From CAYLJJ01 sp964384025 (GTDB lineage: Bacteria; Myxococcota_A; Bradymonadia; UBA7976; UBA1532): a stretch of DNA of 64,000 bases. The number at the start of each line of letters is the position of its first letter. The first letter of the stretch is position 1. The notes beneath the pieces are model-generated. The model saw nothing but the letters and a program-made list of their open reading frames with translations, searched no databases and was not told where the DNA came from. Positions 18,613-27,193 of the stretch are shown piece by piece. Location of the stretch: positions 124,001 to 188,000 of the forward strand of contig CAYLJJ010000001.1 in NCBI GenBank assembly GCA_964384025.1. Reading direction: 5' to 3'. The translations under genes were made by a program, and so were the position numbers.

Positions 18613-21144
18613 TTGCAACAAACAGTCCAAAAAAAGAGTGTTTTCCCATTGATAGAGCCTCGACCACTCAAATGCCCAGTTACAGGGTTGCTTATTCGGC
18701 GCGATCCTGCTTGGCAAGATATCCAGATCAATAAAGATTATTATGTCAGCTTTGAACTCATTGGAGAGTATATACTTCATACACAAATAAAGGGATTTTC
18801 TCCAAATCTAGATGTCGATCTTTTATATCAATACCGAGAAGTTGCGTTAATGGAATATTTAGGGGAGCCCTCTGATTTTATTGAGATAAAGAGATATGAC
18901 GACATCTATGGGCGTTCATCTAATGAGCAGATTAAGAAAAACATCTTTCATTTCATAAAAGACAACAATAGATGTCGTGGTTTTTTTGGATATGGTGCCA
19001 GATTATGGATTCGTAGTGTATTTAACCTGGCTTCTCGTCATTATAAAGTTAGATATCCTATCGAACAATATGGTTCTTACACTGAAGCGATTCAAGTTGC
19101 TCTGACAATTGAGAACAAACTCAGATTCGAAAAAGAATTTCGATCATTTATATTGCCTCATAAAACATATTTGGATGGAAATACTGGGTATGAGTTTTCT
19201 CAAATAAAAGACCATACTCTAATTATAAAACTAATCGGTTTTGTTAGTGATCCAAAGATCACTGAAGAGTTAATTCAGTTGCAGAGATCTGCTTACCAAG
19301 ACGGGCTTCTCAAGAAAGATAATAACTATCGGATTTTAGACTATTCTGAGTTTAGTGGAGCAACATGGAGTAGACGTTGGGCATATATAAATGGTCTCAA
19401 GAAATGTTATGAAGACTATGGCAAACCTAAAGCGATAGTATTTATTAGTACAAACAAATCTATGGAGTCATTTATCCGATCGATTGTTGCGTTTTTAGGC
19501 GCACCGTATTTCTTCGTTGAAAATTTTTCTGATGCGGTCAAAATTATCAGTGAACTTAAGTTTCATGGGTCTAAAAATGCCAAATCTGCACTTAAGCAGC
19601 TTACATATATTAGTCCACGTAGACTTTGGCGTCGTTGGTACAAGCTTCCTAAGCTTAGAGATCTTGAAGAGCTGTTTCTCAATTTAGGCCGAGTAGTTTG
19701 GGAACCTCAACCCTCCGAATTGCCTGATGTCAGCCCTGAACATCCCCTCGCTGATATATACTCTGCCCTACATCTTATCGTTCATGATGTAAAGCAGCTA
19801 TTGGATGAACGTCATAAACGCGAGAAAAAACTATCCCAAGTCCAAGATGAACTGATTCTCAGCAATCAGCGATTAGAAGAAGCTCTACAGCACTCAAAAG
19901 AGCTAACCCAAGAAGCTCAGGAAATGGCACATCAAGCCAAAGCCAGTAGCCAAGCAAAAAGCACATTTTTGGCCAATATGAGTCATGAAATACGCACTCC
20001 TATGAATGGAATCATCGGAATGTGTGCTTTGCTAAACGAATCGGAGCTAAATTCAAAACAACAAGAACAGCTAGGGATAATTCAACAAAGCTCTAAGCAC
20101 TTATTGAATTTAATCAACAGTATTCTGGATATTTCAAAACTTGAAGCGGGAAGGATGGAATTTGAACAACTTGATTTTCAACTTAAAGAGCAAATCAATG
20201 CACTTTTTAATACACTCTCTACCCAAGCAAAGAAGAAAGACATTCAGCTCCTGGCTGAGATCTCTCCTGATATTCCTAAGGCTTTGTTAGGAGATCAATC
20301 ACGTCTCCAACAGATCCTGCTCAATCTCTTGGGTAACGCGATCAAGTTCAGCCAAAATTGCTCGGTTCTGCTGCAAGTGGAGCTTCTCTCAGATCCTCAG
20401 AAAGAGGGGCCTATATCTCTACGCTTTGCGGTGAAAGATCAGGGTATCGGGCTCTCCCCAGAACAGCAGGAGCGCCTGTTCGAACCCTTCGTTCAAGCGG
20501 ACAGCTCCACTACCCGCCGTTATGGAGGGACCGGATTGGGCCTTTCTATCTGTCGCCACTTGGTGAAGCTATGGGGTGGCGAAATGGGAGTAAAGAGCAG
20601 CTTAGGAGAAGGCAGCGAGTTCTGGTTTGTGATCTCACTACAACAAGGCAAGGAGCAAGCGCGTACTCTTCCTGAGAGCAAGCAACTAAGCCAACTCAGA
20701 CAAGGGCCTCCCCTGCGGCTTCTCCTGGCTGAGGATAATCCTGTTAATCAGAGGGTTGCCCTGGGAATTTTGCGGCGCCTGGGCCATCAAGTCCAAGCTG
20801 TAAATGATGGCCTAGAAGCCCTGCAAGCCCTCAAAGAGGGCAGCTATGATCTGGTGCTCATGGACTGCCAGATGCCAAGGCTGGATGGCTATGAGGCCAC
20901 CAAGGCGATCCGCAGCGCTGGAGCCTCTTTAAGTGATCCACAGATCCCTGTGATCGCTATGACTGCCAACGCCATGACTGAGGATCGCCAGCGCTGCTTA
21001 GACGCAGGGATGAACGCCTATCTGAGCAAGCCAGTGAGGCCACAGTTGCTCGCTCAGGTTCTGGACCACTGGGGTAATAGAGCAGAGATCCAGAGGAGTG
21101 ACGGGGAACGACCGGATCCAGATATGGAGGGGTCGCCAAGTTGA
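18613..21144 (+). CDS. hybrid sensor histidine kinase/response regulator with duplicated novel sensor
   Basis: 843 residues, apparently soluble. Residues 42-166 and 191-316 look like two copies of one unrecognised module (IRSVF and IRSIV at matching positions; Y-x-D-x-x-G and Y-S-E-F-S-G). A coiled coil (about 395-450) leads to HisKA (ANMSHEIRTPMNG, phospho-acceptor His458), HATPase (GNAIKFS, DQGIGLS, GGTGLGLS) and a receiver domain (AEDNPVN, Asp751 in LMDCQMPRLDG, Lys in SKP), all complete. The gene is compositionally mosaic: up to about 20270 it is AT-rich (18 of 60 G+C at 18721-18780), then it matches the chromosome (35 of 60 at 20881-20940). The only plausible start is TTG at 18613, with no clear ribosome site, 25 bases after the acetyltransferase stop. 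Confidence 0.9.
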   Translation: MQQTVQKKSVFPLIEPRPLKCPVTGLLIRRDPAWQDIQINKDYYVSFELIGEYILHTQIKGFSPNLDVDLLYQYREVALMEYLGEPSDFIEIKRYDDIYGRSSNEQIKKNIFHFIKDNNRCRGFFGYGARLWIRSVFNLASRHYKVRYPIEQYGSYTEAIQVALTIENKLRFEKEFRSFILPHKTYLDGNTGYEFSQIKDHTLIIKLIGFVSDPKITEELIQLQRSAYQDGLLKKDNNYRILDYSEFSGATWSRRWAYINGLKKCYEDYGKPKAIVFISTNKSMESFIRSIVAFLGAPYFFVENFSDAVKIISELKFHGSKNAKSALKQLTYISPRRLWRRWYKLPKLRDLEELFLNLGRVVWEPQPSELPDVSPEHPLADIYSALHLIVHDVKQLLDERHKREKKLSQVQDELILSNQRLEEALQHSKELTQEAQEMAHQAKASSQAKSTFLANMSHEIRTPMNGIIGMCALLNESELNSKQQEQLGIIQQSSKHLLNLINSILDISKLEAGRMEFEQLDFQLKEQINALFNTLSTQAKKKDIQLLAEISPDIPKALLGDQSRLQQILLNLLGNAIKFSQNCSVLLQVELLSDPQKEGPISLRFAVKDQGIGLSPEQQERLFEPFVQADSSTTRRYGGTGLGLSICRHLVKLWGGEMGVKSSLGEGSEFWFVISLQQGKEQARTLPESKQLSQLRQGPPLRLLLAEDNPVNQRVALGILRRLGHQVQAVNDGLEALQALKEGSYDLVLMDCQMPRLDGYEATKAIRSAGASLSDPQIPVIAMTANAMTEDRQRCLDAGMNAYLSKPVRPQLLAQVLDHWGNRAEIQRSDGERPDPDMEGSPS

Positions 21145-21225
21145 ATTTTATATACTCAGAAGCGCAGTTGATTGAATCCAGAGAGGGCAGAGTTTAGCAT
21201 CGGTGATCTTCGCTTCAGAGGGGAT

Positions 21226-22521
21226 ATGAGCGACAAACTACGTTTTGGAGAGATCCTGACTCGAGCGGGGGTCTTAGAGAGAACAGATCTGGAGAGCATC
21301 CTGTCTCTGATCGGAGACAGCGCGGTTGATCTGGGAGAGGTCTTGGTGAGCCGAGGTTTTTTAGATGAAGCCACGATGCTCAAGACCATCAGCAAAGCGC
21401 TCAATCTACCAAGCATAAGCCTAAAACATATCCAGCCAGATAAACGTGGTTTGGAGCTGATCCCCAGAGAGTTTTGTGCAGATCACTTCCTCCTGCCAGT
21501 GGAGGTAGAGCGTAGCCGCACTGGAGAGCATCTCCATGTGGCCATGGCCAACCCCTCTGATGTACGTGCCATCAAGCGCGTCACTCGAAAGGCCCGCCTT
21601 AGAATTCGTCCCCTGGTGGCCTCAGCTCGGGAGATTCGCGAGGCGATCCAACGCTGGTACGGTGGAGAGCTGGTTGAGGACTCCTCTCTGATCTTAGAGG
21701 AGAGCCTTAACTCCAGTATGGGAGGAGAAAACTCCAGTGAGAACCTCTTTGACTTTGGCCTCGGTGACCTTTCTCAATCCCTTCCAACAAAACAAGCCTC
21801 AACCCCTCCAAGAGCAAACTCTTCAAAGAGGAGAGGTGAAGAGGGGAGAATAACGCCCCCTGATCTGCCCAAGCAACGTAAGGCAGATCTGCTCAACGCT
21901 CTTGACTTAGAACCGGGATCCCAAACCTCCGAGGTCCAAGAGCGAGAGGAGCAAGGGTTTGGAACATTACCGAGGAGAGGCTCAAGACACCGTCCGCCTT
22001 CAGAGCGTCCTCCCTTTCGGAATTCAGAGCGTCCTCGCTCAGAGCGTCTGCCTCCTCTTCCGCGCCAGACCTCTCGAGAGCTTCCACCTCTCCCACCCAG
22101 TCTGCGAAGCGGCAATCAGAGGAAAGCCCCACGCAGCTCCTCAATTCCTCCTCAGAACATCAAACATAGCCGCGGCTCCTCAGCTCCTCCTCAGGGTGCT
22201 CAGGGTATCAAATACCACCAAAATTCAGCGCCGACCCTCGTTGAGGAGCGGGGCAGCGTTGAGGAACTCAAGGGGGTTTTGGATCGCTATGTCGCTGAGA
22301 TCAATGAGGAGAGCAGTGGAGATGGGCTGATCTCTCAGGAGTTGAAGCGTTACGGTCTTAAGAGATCATCTCCCGAGTCTGAGCTTTTCGCAGCTTTAGA
22401 GAACACCTTGAGTCGTGCTCAGGGTCCCAACGCTCAGCTTCTCCTCGCGCTGATCCGGCAACTGGCGCGCAGAGGCCTTTTGGATCTTCAGGAGCTGCTC
22501 TCGGATCTGCCCCCTCAGTGA
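21226..22521 (+). CDS. secretion ATPase (GspE/PilB) N-terminal-domain protein without ATPase
   Basis: About 431 residues. The first 150 match the N-terminal domain of type II secretion and type IV pilus ATPases: LRFGEILTRAGVLERTDLE, LGEVLVSRGFLDEATMLKTISKALNLPSI, ELIPREFCADHFLLPVEVE, HLHVAMANPSDVRAIKRV. There is no Walker A, so the motor domain is missing. In its place stand about 190 residues of Ser/Pro/Arg-rich low complexity and a helical C-terminus (LLALIRQLARRGLLDLQELL). Similar orphan domains in this phylum are candidate c-di-GMP-binding or regulatory proteins; here that is inference. The frame opens at TTG 21172, but ATG 21226 has AGAGGGG upstream and starts the domain. Its stop overlaps the next gene (GTGA). 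Confidence 0.8.
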   Translation: MSDKLRFGEILTRAGVLERTDLESILSLIGDSAVDLGEVLVSRGFLDEATMLKTISKALNLPSISLKHIQPDKRGLELIPREFCADHFLLPVEVERSRTGEHLHVAMANPSDVRAIKRVTRKARLRIRPLVASAREIREAIQRWYGGELVEDSSLILEESLNSSMGGENSSENLFDFGLGDLSQSLPTKQASTPPRANSSKRRGEEGRITPPDLPKQRKADLLNALDLEPGSQTSEVQEREEQGFGTLPRRGSRHRPPSERPPFRNSERPRSERLPPLPRQTSRELPPLPPSLRSGNQRKAPRSSSIPPQNIKHSRGSSAPPQGAQGIKYHQNSAPTLVEERGSVEELKGVLDRYVAEINEESSGDGLISQELKRYGLKRSSPESELFAALENTLSRAQGPNAQLLLALIRQLARRGLLDLQELLSDLPPQ

Positions 22522-23486
22522 AGCCTCCCCTCCTCTCTGTTGAAAAGCTCTCTCTGACGCTGGTCGGAGAGGAGAGAGGCCCCCTCTTGCTGCGCGATCT
22601 CAATTTCTCTTTAGAGCTTGGTGAAGCCCTGGCCTTGGTGGGCGAGAGTGGCTGCGGTAAGAGCTTAAGCGCCAAGGCCCTGCTTGACCTGTTACCTCCC
22701 ACCATCCAACGCCGCTCTGGGCATGTCCTGCTGGAGGGGGAGCCTCTTTTTGAAGTGAGCCCTGCTCGCCTCAGAAGCTTACGAGGAACACAGTTGGGCT
22801 TTGTCTCTCAGGATCCTCTCAGCGCCCTCAATCCGCTCTTCTCTGTTGGAGAGCAGATTGCTGAGCGCCTACGACACCACGGGGGCTTAAAAGCTCGGGC
22901 CGCTTGGGCTCGCGGGGTGGAGTTGATGGAGCAGGTGGGGATCTCCGCTCCCCAAGAACGAGCCCGAGCCTACCCCCATCAACTCTCAGGGGGGATGCGA
23001 CAGCGAGCGCTCATGGCCATCGCGCTTGCCTGTGATCCTCTCCTTCTCATCGCCGATGAGCCAACGACGGCTCTGGATGTCAGCGTCCAAGCCCAACTCA
23101 TGGAGCTGCTTAAAGAGGAGCGCAGGCGACGGGGTATGGCGCTGCTGCTGATCACCCATGATCTGGGCTTGGTCGCTCAATATGTTGATCGGGTCTTGGT
23201 GATGTACGCTGGAGAGGTGGTTGAAGCAGCTCCAGTTGAGGCCCTCTTCAGTGAGCCCCGACATCCCTACACCTGGGGTCTCCTCCAAGCGATCCCCAGG
23301 GAGGGCGGAGAACTTCACCCTATTCCGGGTCAAGTCCCCAACCCCAAAGATTATCCAGAGGGATGCCGCTTTGCTCCTCGCTGTAAACGTAGAGTTCCAG
23401 GATGTGCGCAGCCCCAGATCCTCGGAGAGGATCGCCATGCTCATCGCTGCCTGAGGCCCCTAAGCCCAGAGAGAGAGAGCCGCTGA
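22518..23486 (+). CDS. peptide/nickel-type ABC transporter ATPase (OppD/DppD-like)
   Basis: 322 residues, normal length. Walker A is GESGCGKS, the signature is LSGGMRQRALMAIAL, Walker B LLIADEPTTALDV and the H-loop is ITHD. The C-terminal GCRFAPRCKRRVPGC cysteine cluster is typical of OppD/DppD/NikD subunits. It should pair with the next gene product to power a peptide, nickel or similar importer. The GTG start overlaps the preceding stop codon. Neither permease nor binding-protein genes lie nearby, so the substrate cannot be given. Confidence 0.93.
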   Translation: MKPPLLSVEKLSLTLVGEERGPLLLRDLNFSLELGEALALVGESGCGKSLSAKALLDLLPPTIQRRSGHVLLEGEPLFEVSPARLRSLRGTQLGFVSQDPLSALNPLFSVGEQIAERLRHHGGLKARAAWARGVELMEQVGISAPQERARAYPHQLSGGMRQRALMAIALACDPLLLIADEPTTALDVSVQAQLMELLKEERRRRGMALLLITHDLGLVAQYVDRVLVMYAGEVVEAAPVEALFSEPRHPYTWGLLQAIPREGGELHPIPGQVPNPKDYPEGCRFAPRCKRRVPGCAQPQILGEDRHAHRCLRPLSPERESR

Positions 23487-24421
23487 TGCTCCTCCAAGCG
23501 CTGAATCTTCAGGTCCACTACCCAGGCTCCAGAGGGAAGATTTTGCGGGCTGTCAACGGCGTCGATCTTGAGATTCGCTCTGGAGAGACTCTGAGCTTGG
23601 TGGGAGAGAGCGGCTGTGGCAAGTCCAGCTTGGGTCGCGCGCTCCTTAGGCTAGAGCCCCTGGCTGGAGGCCGCCTGATCGCCTTTGGAGAGGAGATCAG
23701 TCACCGCCCTGAGCGCCAACTCAAGGAGCTACGCAAGCGCAGCGCTTTGATTTTTCAAGATCCCTACGCCAGTTTAAACCCAAGGATGAGCCTCAACGCT
23801 GCCCTGTTAGAACCTCTTCAGATCCACCGTTGGGGAACGCGCAACCAACGTCGAGCCCGGGTAAAGCATCTCCTTGAGCGCGTGGGCCTCTCCCCTGAAC
23901 AGGGAGATCGTCGCCCTCATAGCTTCAGCGGTGGGCAGCTTCAACGCGCTTGTATCGCTCGAGCCCTGGCGCTGAACCCGGAGCTGTTGGTCGCCGACGA
24001 GGCTCTAAGTGCCCTGGATGTCAGCGTCCAAGCGGGGATCCTCAAGCTGCTTAAGGCTCTTCAGGAGGAGCGGAATCTCGCCTATCTCTTTATCGCCCAT
24101 GATCTCACGGTGGTTCGCCATATCAGCCACCGCGTTGCAGTGATGTATCTGGGGCGCATCGTAGAGGAGGCGCCTTGCGCGCAGCTCTTTTCAGATCCTC
24201 GACATCCCTACACTCAGGCCCTCTTGGCGGCGGTCCCACGCCCAGATCCTCAACACAGCTCAAAGCCTTTAACTCTGGTGGGTGAAGCACCCAGCCCCTT
24301 GGATCTTCCTCCCGGTTGCTCCTTTGCTCCTCGCTGTCCCAGAGCCTTGCCACGCTGCCGAGAAGGTTGCCCCTCTCTAAAGGCGGATGGGAGCCACAAA
24401 ACAGCCTGTTATCTCTGTTGA
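23486..24421 (+). CDS. peptide/nickel-type ABC transporter ATPase (OppF/DppF-like)
   Basis: About 311 residues. Walker A GESGCGKSS, Q-loop IFQDPYASLNPRMS, signature FSGGQLQRACIARALALNP, Walker B LLVADEALSALDV (Glu kept, unusual ADEALS), H-loop IAHD, and the C-terminal CSFAPRCPRALPRC cluster. The frame also opens at ATG 23402, but the ATG at 23486 overlaps the previous stop (TGATG) and begins the conserved LLQALNLQVHYPG. Together with the preceding gene it forms the ATPase pair of an Opp/Dpp family importer. Confidence 0.92.
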   Translation: MLLQALNLQVHYPGSRGKILRAVNGVDLEIRSGETLSLVGESGCGKSSLGRALLRLEPLAGGRLIAFGEEISHRPERQLKELRKRSALIFQDPYASLNPRMSLNAALLEPLQIHRWGTRNQRRARVKHLLERVGLSPEQGDRRPHSFSGGQLQRACIARALALNPELLVADEALSALDVSVQAGILKLLKALQEERNLAYLFIAHDLTVVRHISHRVAVMYLGRIVEEAPCAQLFSDPRHPYTQALLAAVPRPDPQHSSKPLTLVGEAPSPLDLPPGCSFAPRCPRALPRCREGCPSLKADGSHKTACYLC

Positions 24422-24505
24422 GTGAAGCTTGATGATCAGCCAAACTGCGGTTCTCAGGTCTTCAGATCTTTTTGAGGCCGATGACGTAGCAGGAGCGCGA
24501 AATCG

Positions 24506-25168
24506 ATGCTCAGCATGATCCTCATGGCCTCCCGGCGGCTTTTTCGTGGGGAGAACAGCGACGAGGAGTTAATGGAGAGGTTCCGAGACGGTGACACAAT
24601 GGCTTTTGAGATCCTGCTCAGTCGTCATGAGAGGGCCATCTTTAATTTCATCTACCGCATGATCAGAGATCGAGAGAAGGCTCAGGACCTCCTCCAAGAG
24701 ACCTTCCTCAGAGTGATCAAAAACAAACAACGCTATATCCCCAAGGCCCGCTTTACTACTTGGCTCTACACCATCGCTCGCAATCAGTGCATCGACGCCT
24801 TCCGCAAAGCGAAGCACAGAAGGCACGCCAGCCTGGACCAGCCCTATCGGGGAGAACCAGGAGGCCGTTCATTGATGGATAAGCTCCCCGGAAAAAGTGA
24901 GGATGCTCTCCAACGTAAAGAGGCTCAGGAGATCACTTTGCGCATCGAAGAGGCGCTCACTCATCTCAGCTCCGAGCAGCGTGAGGTCTTTGTGATGCGG
25001 CAGTTTCGCAACCTGCGCTTCAGGGAGATCGCTGAGATCGTGGGGGTCTCTGAGAACACCATCAAGAGCCGGATGCGCTATGCTCTAGAGCACCTTCGCC
25101 TTCAACTTGCTGATTATGCAGCAGAGCTGCCCAAGTCTCAGGTGATCCCCAAGAGGAGCCCAGCCTGA
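24506..25168 (+). CDS. ECF-type RNA polymerase sigma-70 family factor
   Basis: 220 residues. Region 2 is complete (ELMERFRDGDTMAFEILLSRHERAIFNFIYRMIRDREKAQDLLQETFLRV, shown here in parts: RDGDTMAFEIL, DLLQETFLRV, TTWLYTIARNQCIDAFR) and region 4 follows (LSSEQREVFVMRQF ... FREIAEIVGVSENTIKSRMRYA). It directs RNA polymerase to a specific promoter set, usually under anti-sigma control. AGGAG lies eight to ten bases before the ATG at 24506; ATG 24515 is an alternative. The next gene starts within its stop codon and encodes a membrane protein that is the likely partner. Confidence 0.93.
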   Translation: MLSMILMASRRLFRGENSDEELMERFRDGDTMAFEILLSRHERAIFNFIYRMIRDREKAQDLLQETFLRVIKNKQRYIPKARFTTWLYTIARNQCIDAFRKAKHRRHASLDQPYRGEPGGRSLMDKLPGKSEDALQRKEAQEITLRIEEALTHLSSEQREVFVMRQFRNLRFREIAEIVGVSENTIKSRMRYALEHLRLQLADYAAELPKSQVIPKRSPA

Positions 25169-26421
25169 TGAACTCTTCAATCGATGACAACCGCTTGTTG
25201 GAGCTGCTGTATGGAGAGTTGGAGGGGGAGGAGTTGCAGCATGTTGAAGCTTCTCTCAGTTCAGAGGAGCGTGATCTCCTCCAGAGCTGGGAGCAGATCA
25301 GAGAGGCCTGTATGTTGCTCCCTGAGTTGGAGCCAGATCTTCAGGCCCACTACAGCCTTCTCCGCGCCTCTCGCGCCTCTCCAAAGCCGCGCTTCTCGTT
25401 CTTTTTTTCGTTTTCGCTCAAGCATCTCTCTTTGATCCCTGGCGCAGCGACCTTGGGGCTGCTCATCTTAGCCCTTGGGACCTTCTATCTCCTCAATCAA
25501 GAGGAGAGCGGCAGAGGTGAGCTAAGCTTAGATCATTTTACCGCTCAAAAGCCGCCTCTTCCCCTGCCCACTGAGCCGCCAAAGCTTGCTCTAAAGAGGA
25601 GCCCGAAGGGCTCTGTAAAGAGCGCAGAGTTTAAAGAGAAGTCCCCAGCAAAGCAGATCCCTGAGGCGCCGTTGGAGAGAGTTGATAAGCCTGCGCTTAA
25701 AGCTGAAGCCAGAGAGAAGGAGAACCTCTCGGAAGCCAAAGAGTCAGCCAAGGTGCTCTCTATCGAGATAGAGACCCCCGCTTTAGAGAAGAAGCTCGAA
25801 AGAGCCAGAGAGCCTCGAAAAGCTGGCAAACGGAGACGCGCCAGAAGATCCCCGAGCACCAAGGCAAAGTTCCCAAAGACGCGGCCACAAAAAGCCAGAC
25901 CAAAGCAAGCCCTTCCAGTGAGGGCTCCTGAGCCCTCGCCAAAATTTGAACTTCAGCCCCCTATTCCACCCCCTTCTCCTCCAGAACCTCCTATATTGGA
26001 CTCCCTCCCAGAGTCATCCAGAGTTCGTTTTGCGCTCCCTCCCCCTCCCTCTATAGATGATGGGCTTTCAGGCAAAACCTCCGATTCAGCTCCTCAAGTT
26101 GAAGAGGTACTTCCCCCTCGAAACCTCGATGAAATCGGACCTCAAGCTGTCTCGATCGAGAGCCCCAACTCCTCAAAGCTGCTGCGGCAGGCACAAAGAG
26201 AGCGCTCTCGGGGGGATCATCACTCTGCGGTAAAGAGCTACGAGGCCTTTCTCTCTAGATATCACGAGCACCCAGCTCTCCAGAGGGTCCTTTTTGAGAC
26301 CGCTGAGAGCTATGAAGCTTTAGAGCAGCGGGAGCGAGCCCGACAGCTTTATCGTTTGGTTCAGGAAGCGGGGGGGGTGTTAGGAGATAAGGCCAAGGAG
26401 CGCTTAGAAGCCCTACAATAA
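25168..26421 (+). CDS. putative membrane anti-sigma-like protein with tetratricopeptide tail
   Basis: 417 residues. The N-terminal 75 residues are helical with the LLELLYGELEGEELQHVEASL pattern of anti-sigma N-domains (D/N-R-L-L-E-L-x-x-G-E-L), but no zinc-binding H-x-x-x-C-x-x-C is present. A membrane helix follows (LIPGAATLGLLILALGTFYLL, about residues 89-109). The outside part is long, Lys/Pro/Glu-rich and of low complexity, and the last 75 residues form TPR-like helices (KSYEAFLSRYHEHP, SYEALEQRERARQLYRLV). It is coupled to the sigma factor gene by overlapping stop and start. A role as regulator of that sigma factor, with an envelope-sensing tail, is inferred from context. Confidence 0.8.
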   Translation: MNSSIDDNRLLELLYGELEGEELQHVEASLSSEERDLLQSWEQIREACMLLPELEPDLQAHYSLLRASRASPKPRFSFFFSFSLKHLSLIPGAATLGLLILALGTFYLLNQEESGRGELSLDHFTAQKPPLPLPTEPPKLALKRSPKGSVKSAEFKEKSPAKQIPEAPLERVDKPALKAEAREKENLSEAKESAKVLSIEIETPALEKKLERAREPRKAGKRRRARRSPSTKAKFPKTRPQKARPKQALPVRAPEPSPKFELQPPIPPPSPPEPPILDSLPESSRVRFALPPPPSIDDGLSGKTSDSAPQVEEVLPPRNLDEIGPQAVSIESPNSSKLLRQAQRERSRGDHHSAVKSYEAFLSRYHEHPALQRVLFETAESYEALEQRERARQLYRLVQEAGGVLGDKAKERLEALQ

Positions 26422-26428
26422 GCACAAC

Positions 26429-27151
26429 TCAGCGATCTTCAGGGAGGCTCTCCAAGAGCGCTCGGTATTTGATAGTTTTACGACCTGGGTTGGGAAAAGA
26501 GGTCTCTTTTAAGATCTCCAAAACACAGGAAAAGAGACCCTCTGGAGGGGGCTGCTTGGATTGAAAACCGGCTGAGAGGAGGCGCCCTGGCCGGGCGATA
26601 TAGGCGACCATGTGAAAAGGGGCTCGAAACTTATAACTCTGGCGACAGCCTTCTATCTCTCGTCGTTTGCTCCTGAGGGCTCGATAGCCCCAACTCTCTT
26701 CGACTTGTTGAGAGAGCCGAGTTCCTGCCAAGTTTCGATGGATTGGGTAGAGGAAGAGAGCTGCTGCTTGGCCGCTGGGTTTGGGAAACTCCAAGAAGCG
26801 CCCCGCTTGAACTAAGCACTCCTCAATAGCCAAGCTCCCCATGCTGGAGCGTTCTACATGGACCCGCTCCACCTGCCCCTCGACGTTCACCAAAAAACGC
26901 AGATGGCTGACGCCGCTGATATAGGCTGCTCCCGCCCTGAGACAGTTATCAAAGCCTGCACGGTGAGCCTCCATTACCACCTCGACTTGCTCCTGGGAGA
27001 GCTGCCCATAGCTGCTCTTCAGATCCTCCTCTCTTTGAATCTCCCTTAAGCGACTGTCTGGAGGGGGGCGATGCCCCGAGCCGGTAAAATCATCTGAGGG
27101 GAGGGGCCCACAGGCGAGAAGCAGAAGGGCGGTGAGCAAGCTGTATTTCAT
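26429..27151 (-). CDS. lipoprotein with AgmX/PglI C-terminal-like domains
   Basis: 240 residues with lipoprotein signal (LLTALLLLACG). It contains two segments of the AgmX/PglI C-terminal type: Q-V-x-x-V ... FDNCLRAG ... LRFLVNVEGQVERVHVERSS ... IEECLVQAGRFLEFPKP, and a second weaker one, IEGCRQSY ... SCVLEILKETSFPNPG. Such domains resemble TonB C-termini and are common in myxobacterial gliding and envelope proteins. It lies 42 bases downstream of the gene at 27194 on the same strand, so it may be the last gene of the flagellar/cyclase transcript. It converges with the anti-sigma-like gene, with seven bases between the two stop codons. Confidence 0.75.
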   Translation of the reverse strand: MKYSLLTALLLLACGPLPSDDFTGSGHRPPPDSRLREIQREEDLKSSYGQLSQEQVEVVMEAHRAGFDNCLRAGAAYISGVSHLRFLVNVEGQVERVHVERSSMGSLAIEECLVQAGRFLEFPKPSGQAAALFLYPIHRNLAGTRLSQQVEESWGYRALRSKRREIEGCRQSYKFRAPFHMVAYIARPGRLLSAGFQSKQPPPEGLFSCVLEILKETSFPNPGRKTIKYRALLESLPEDR

Positions 27152-27193
27152 GGAGAGAGTCTAGCTCAGGCGAGAAGAGGTGACACTCTAAAC

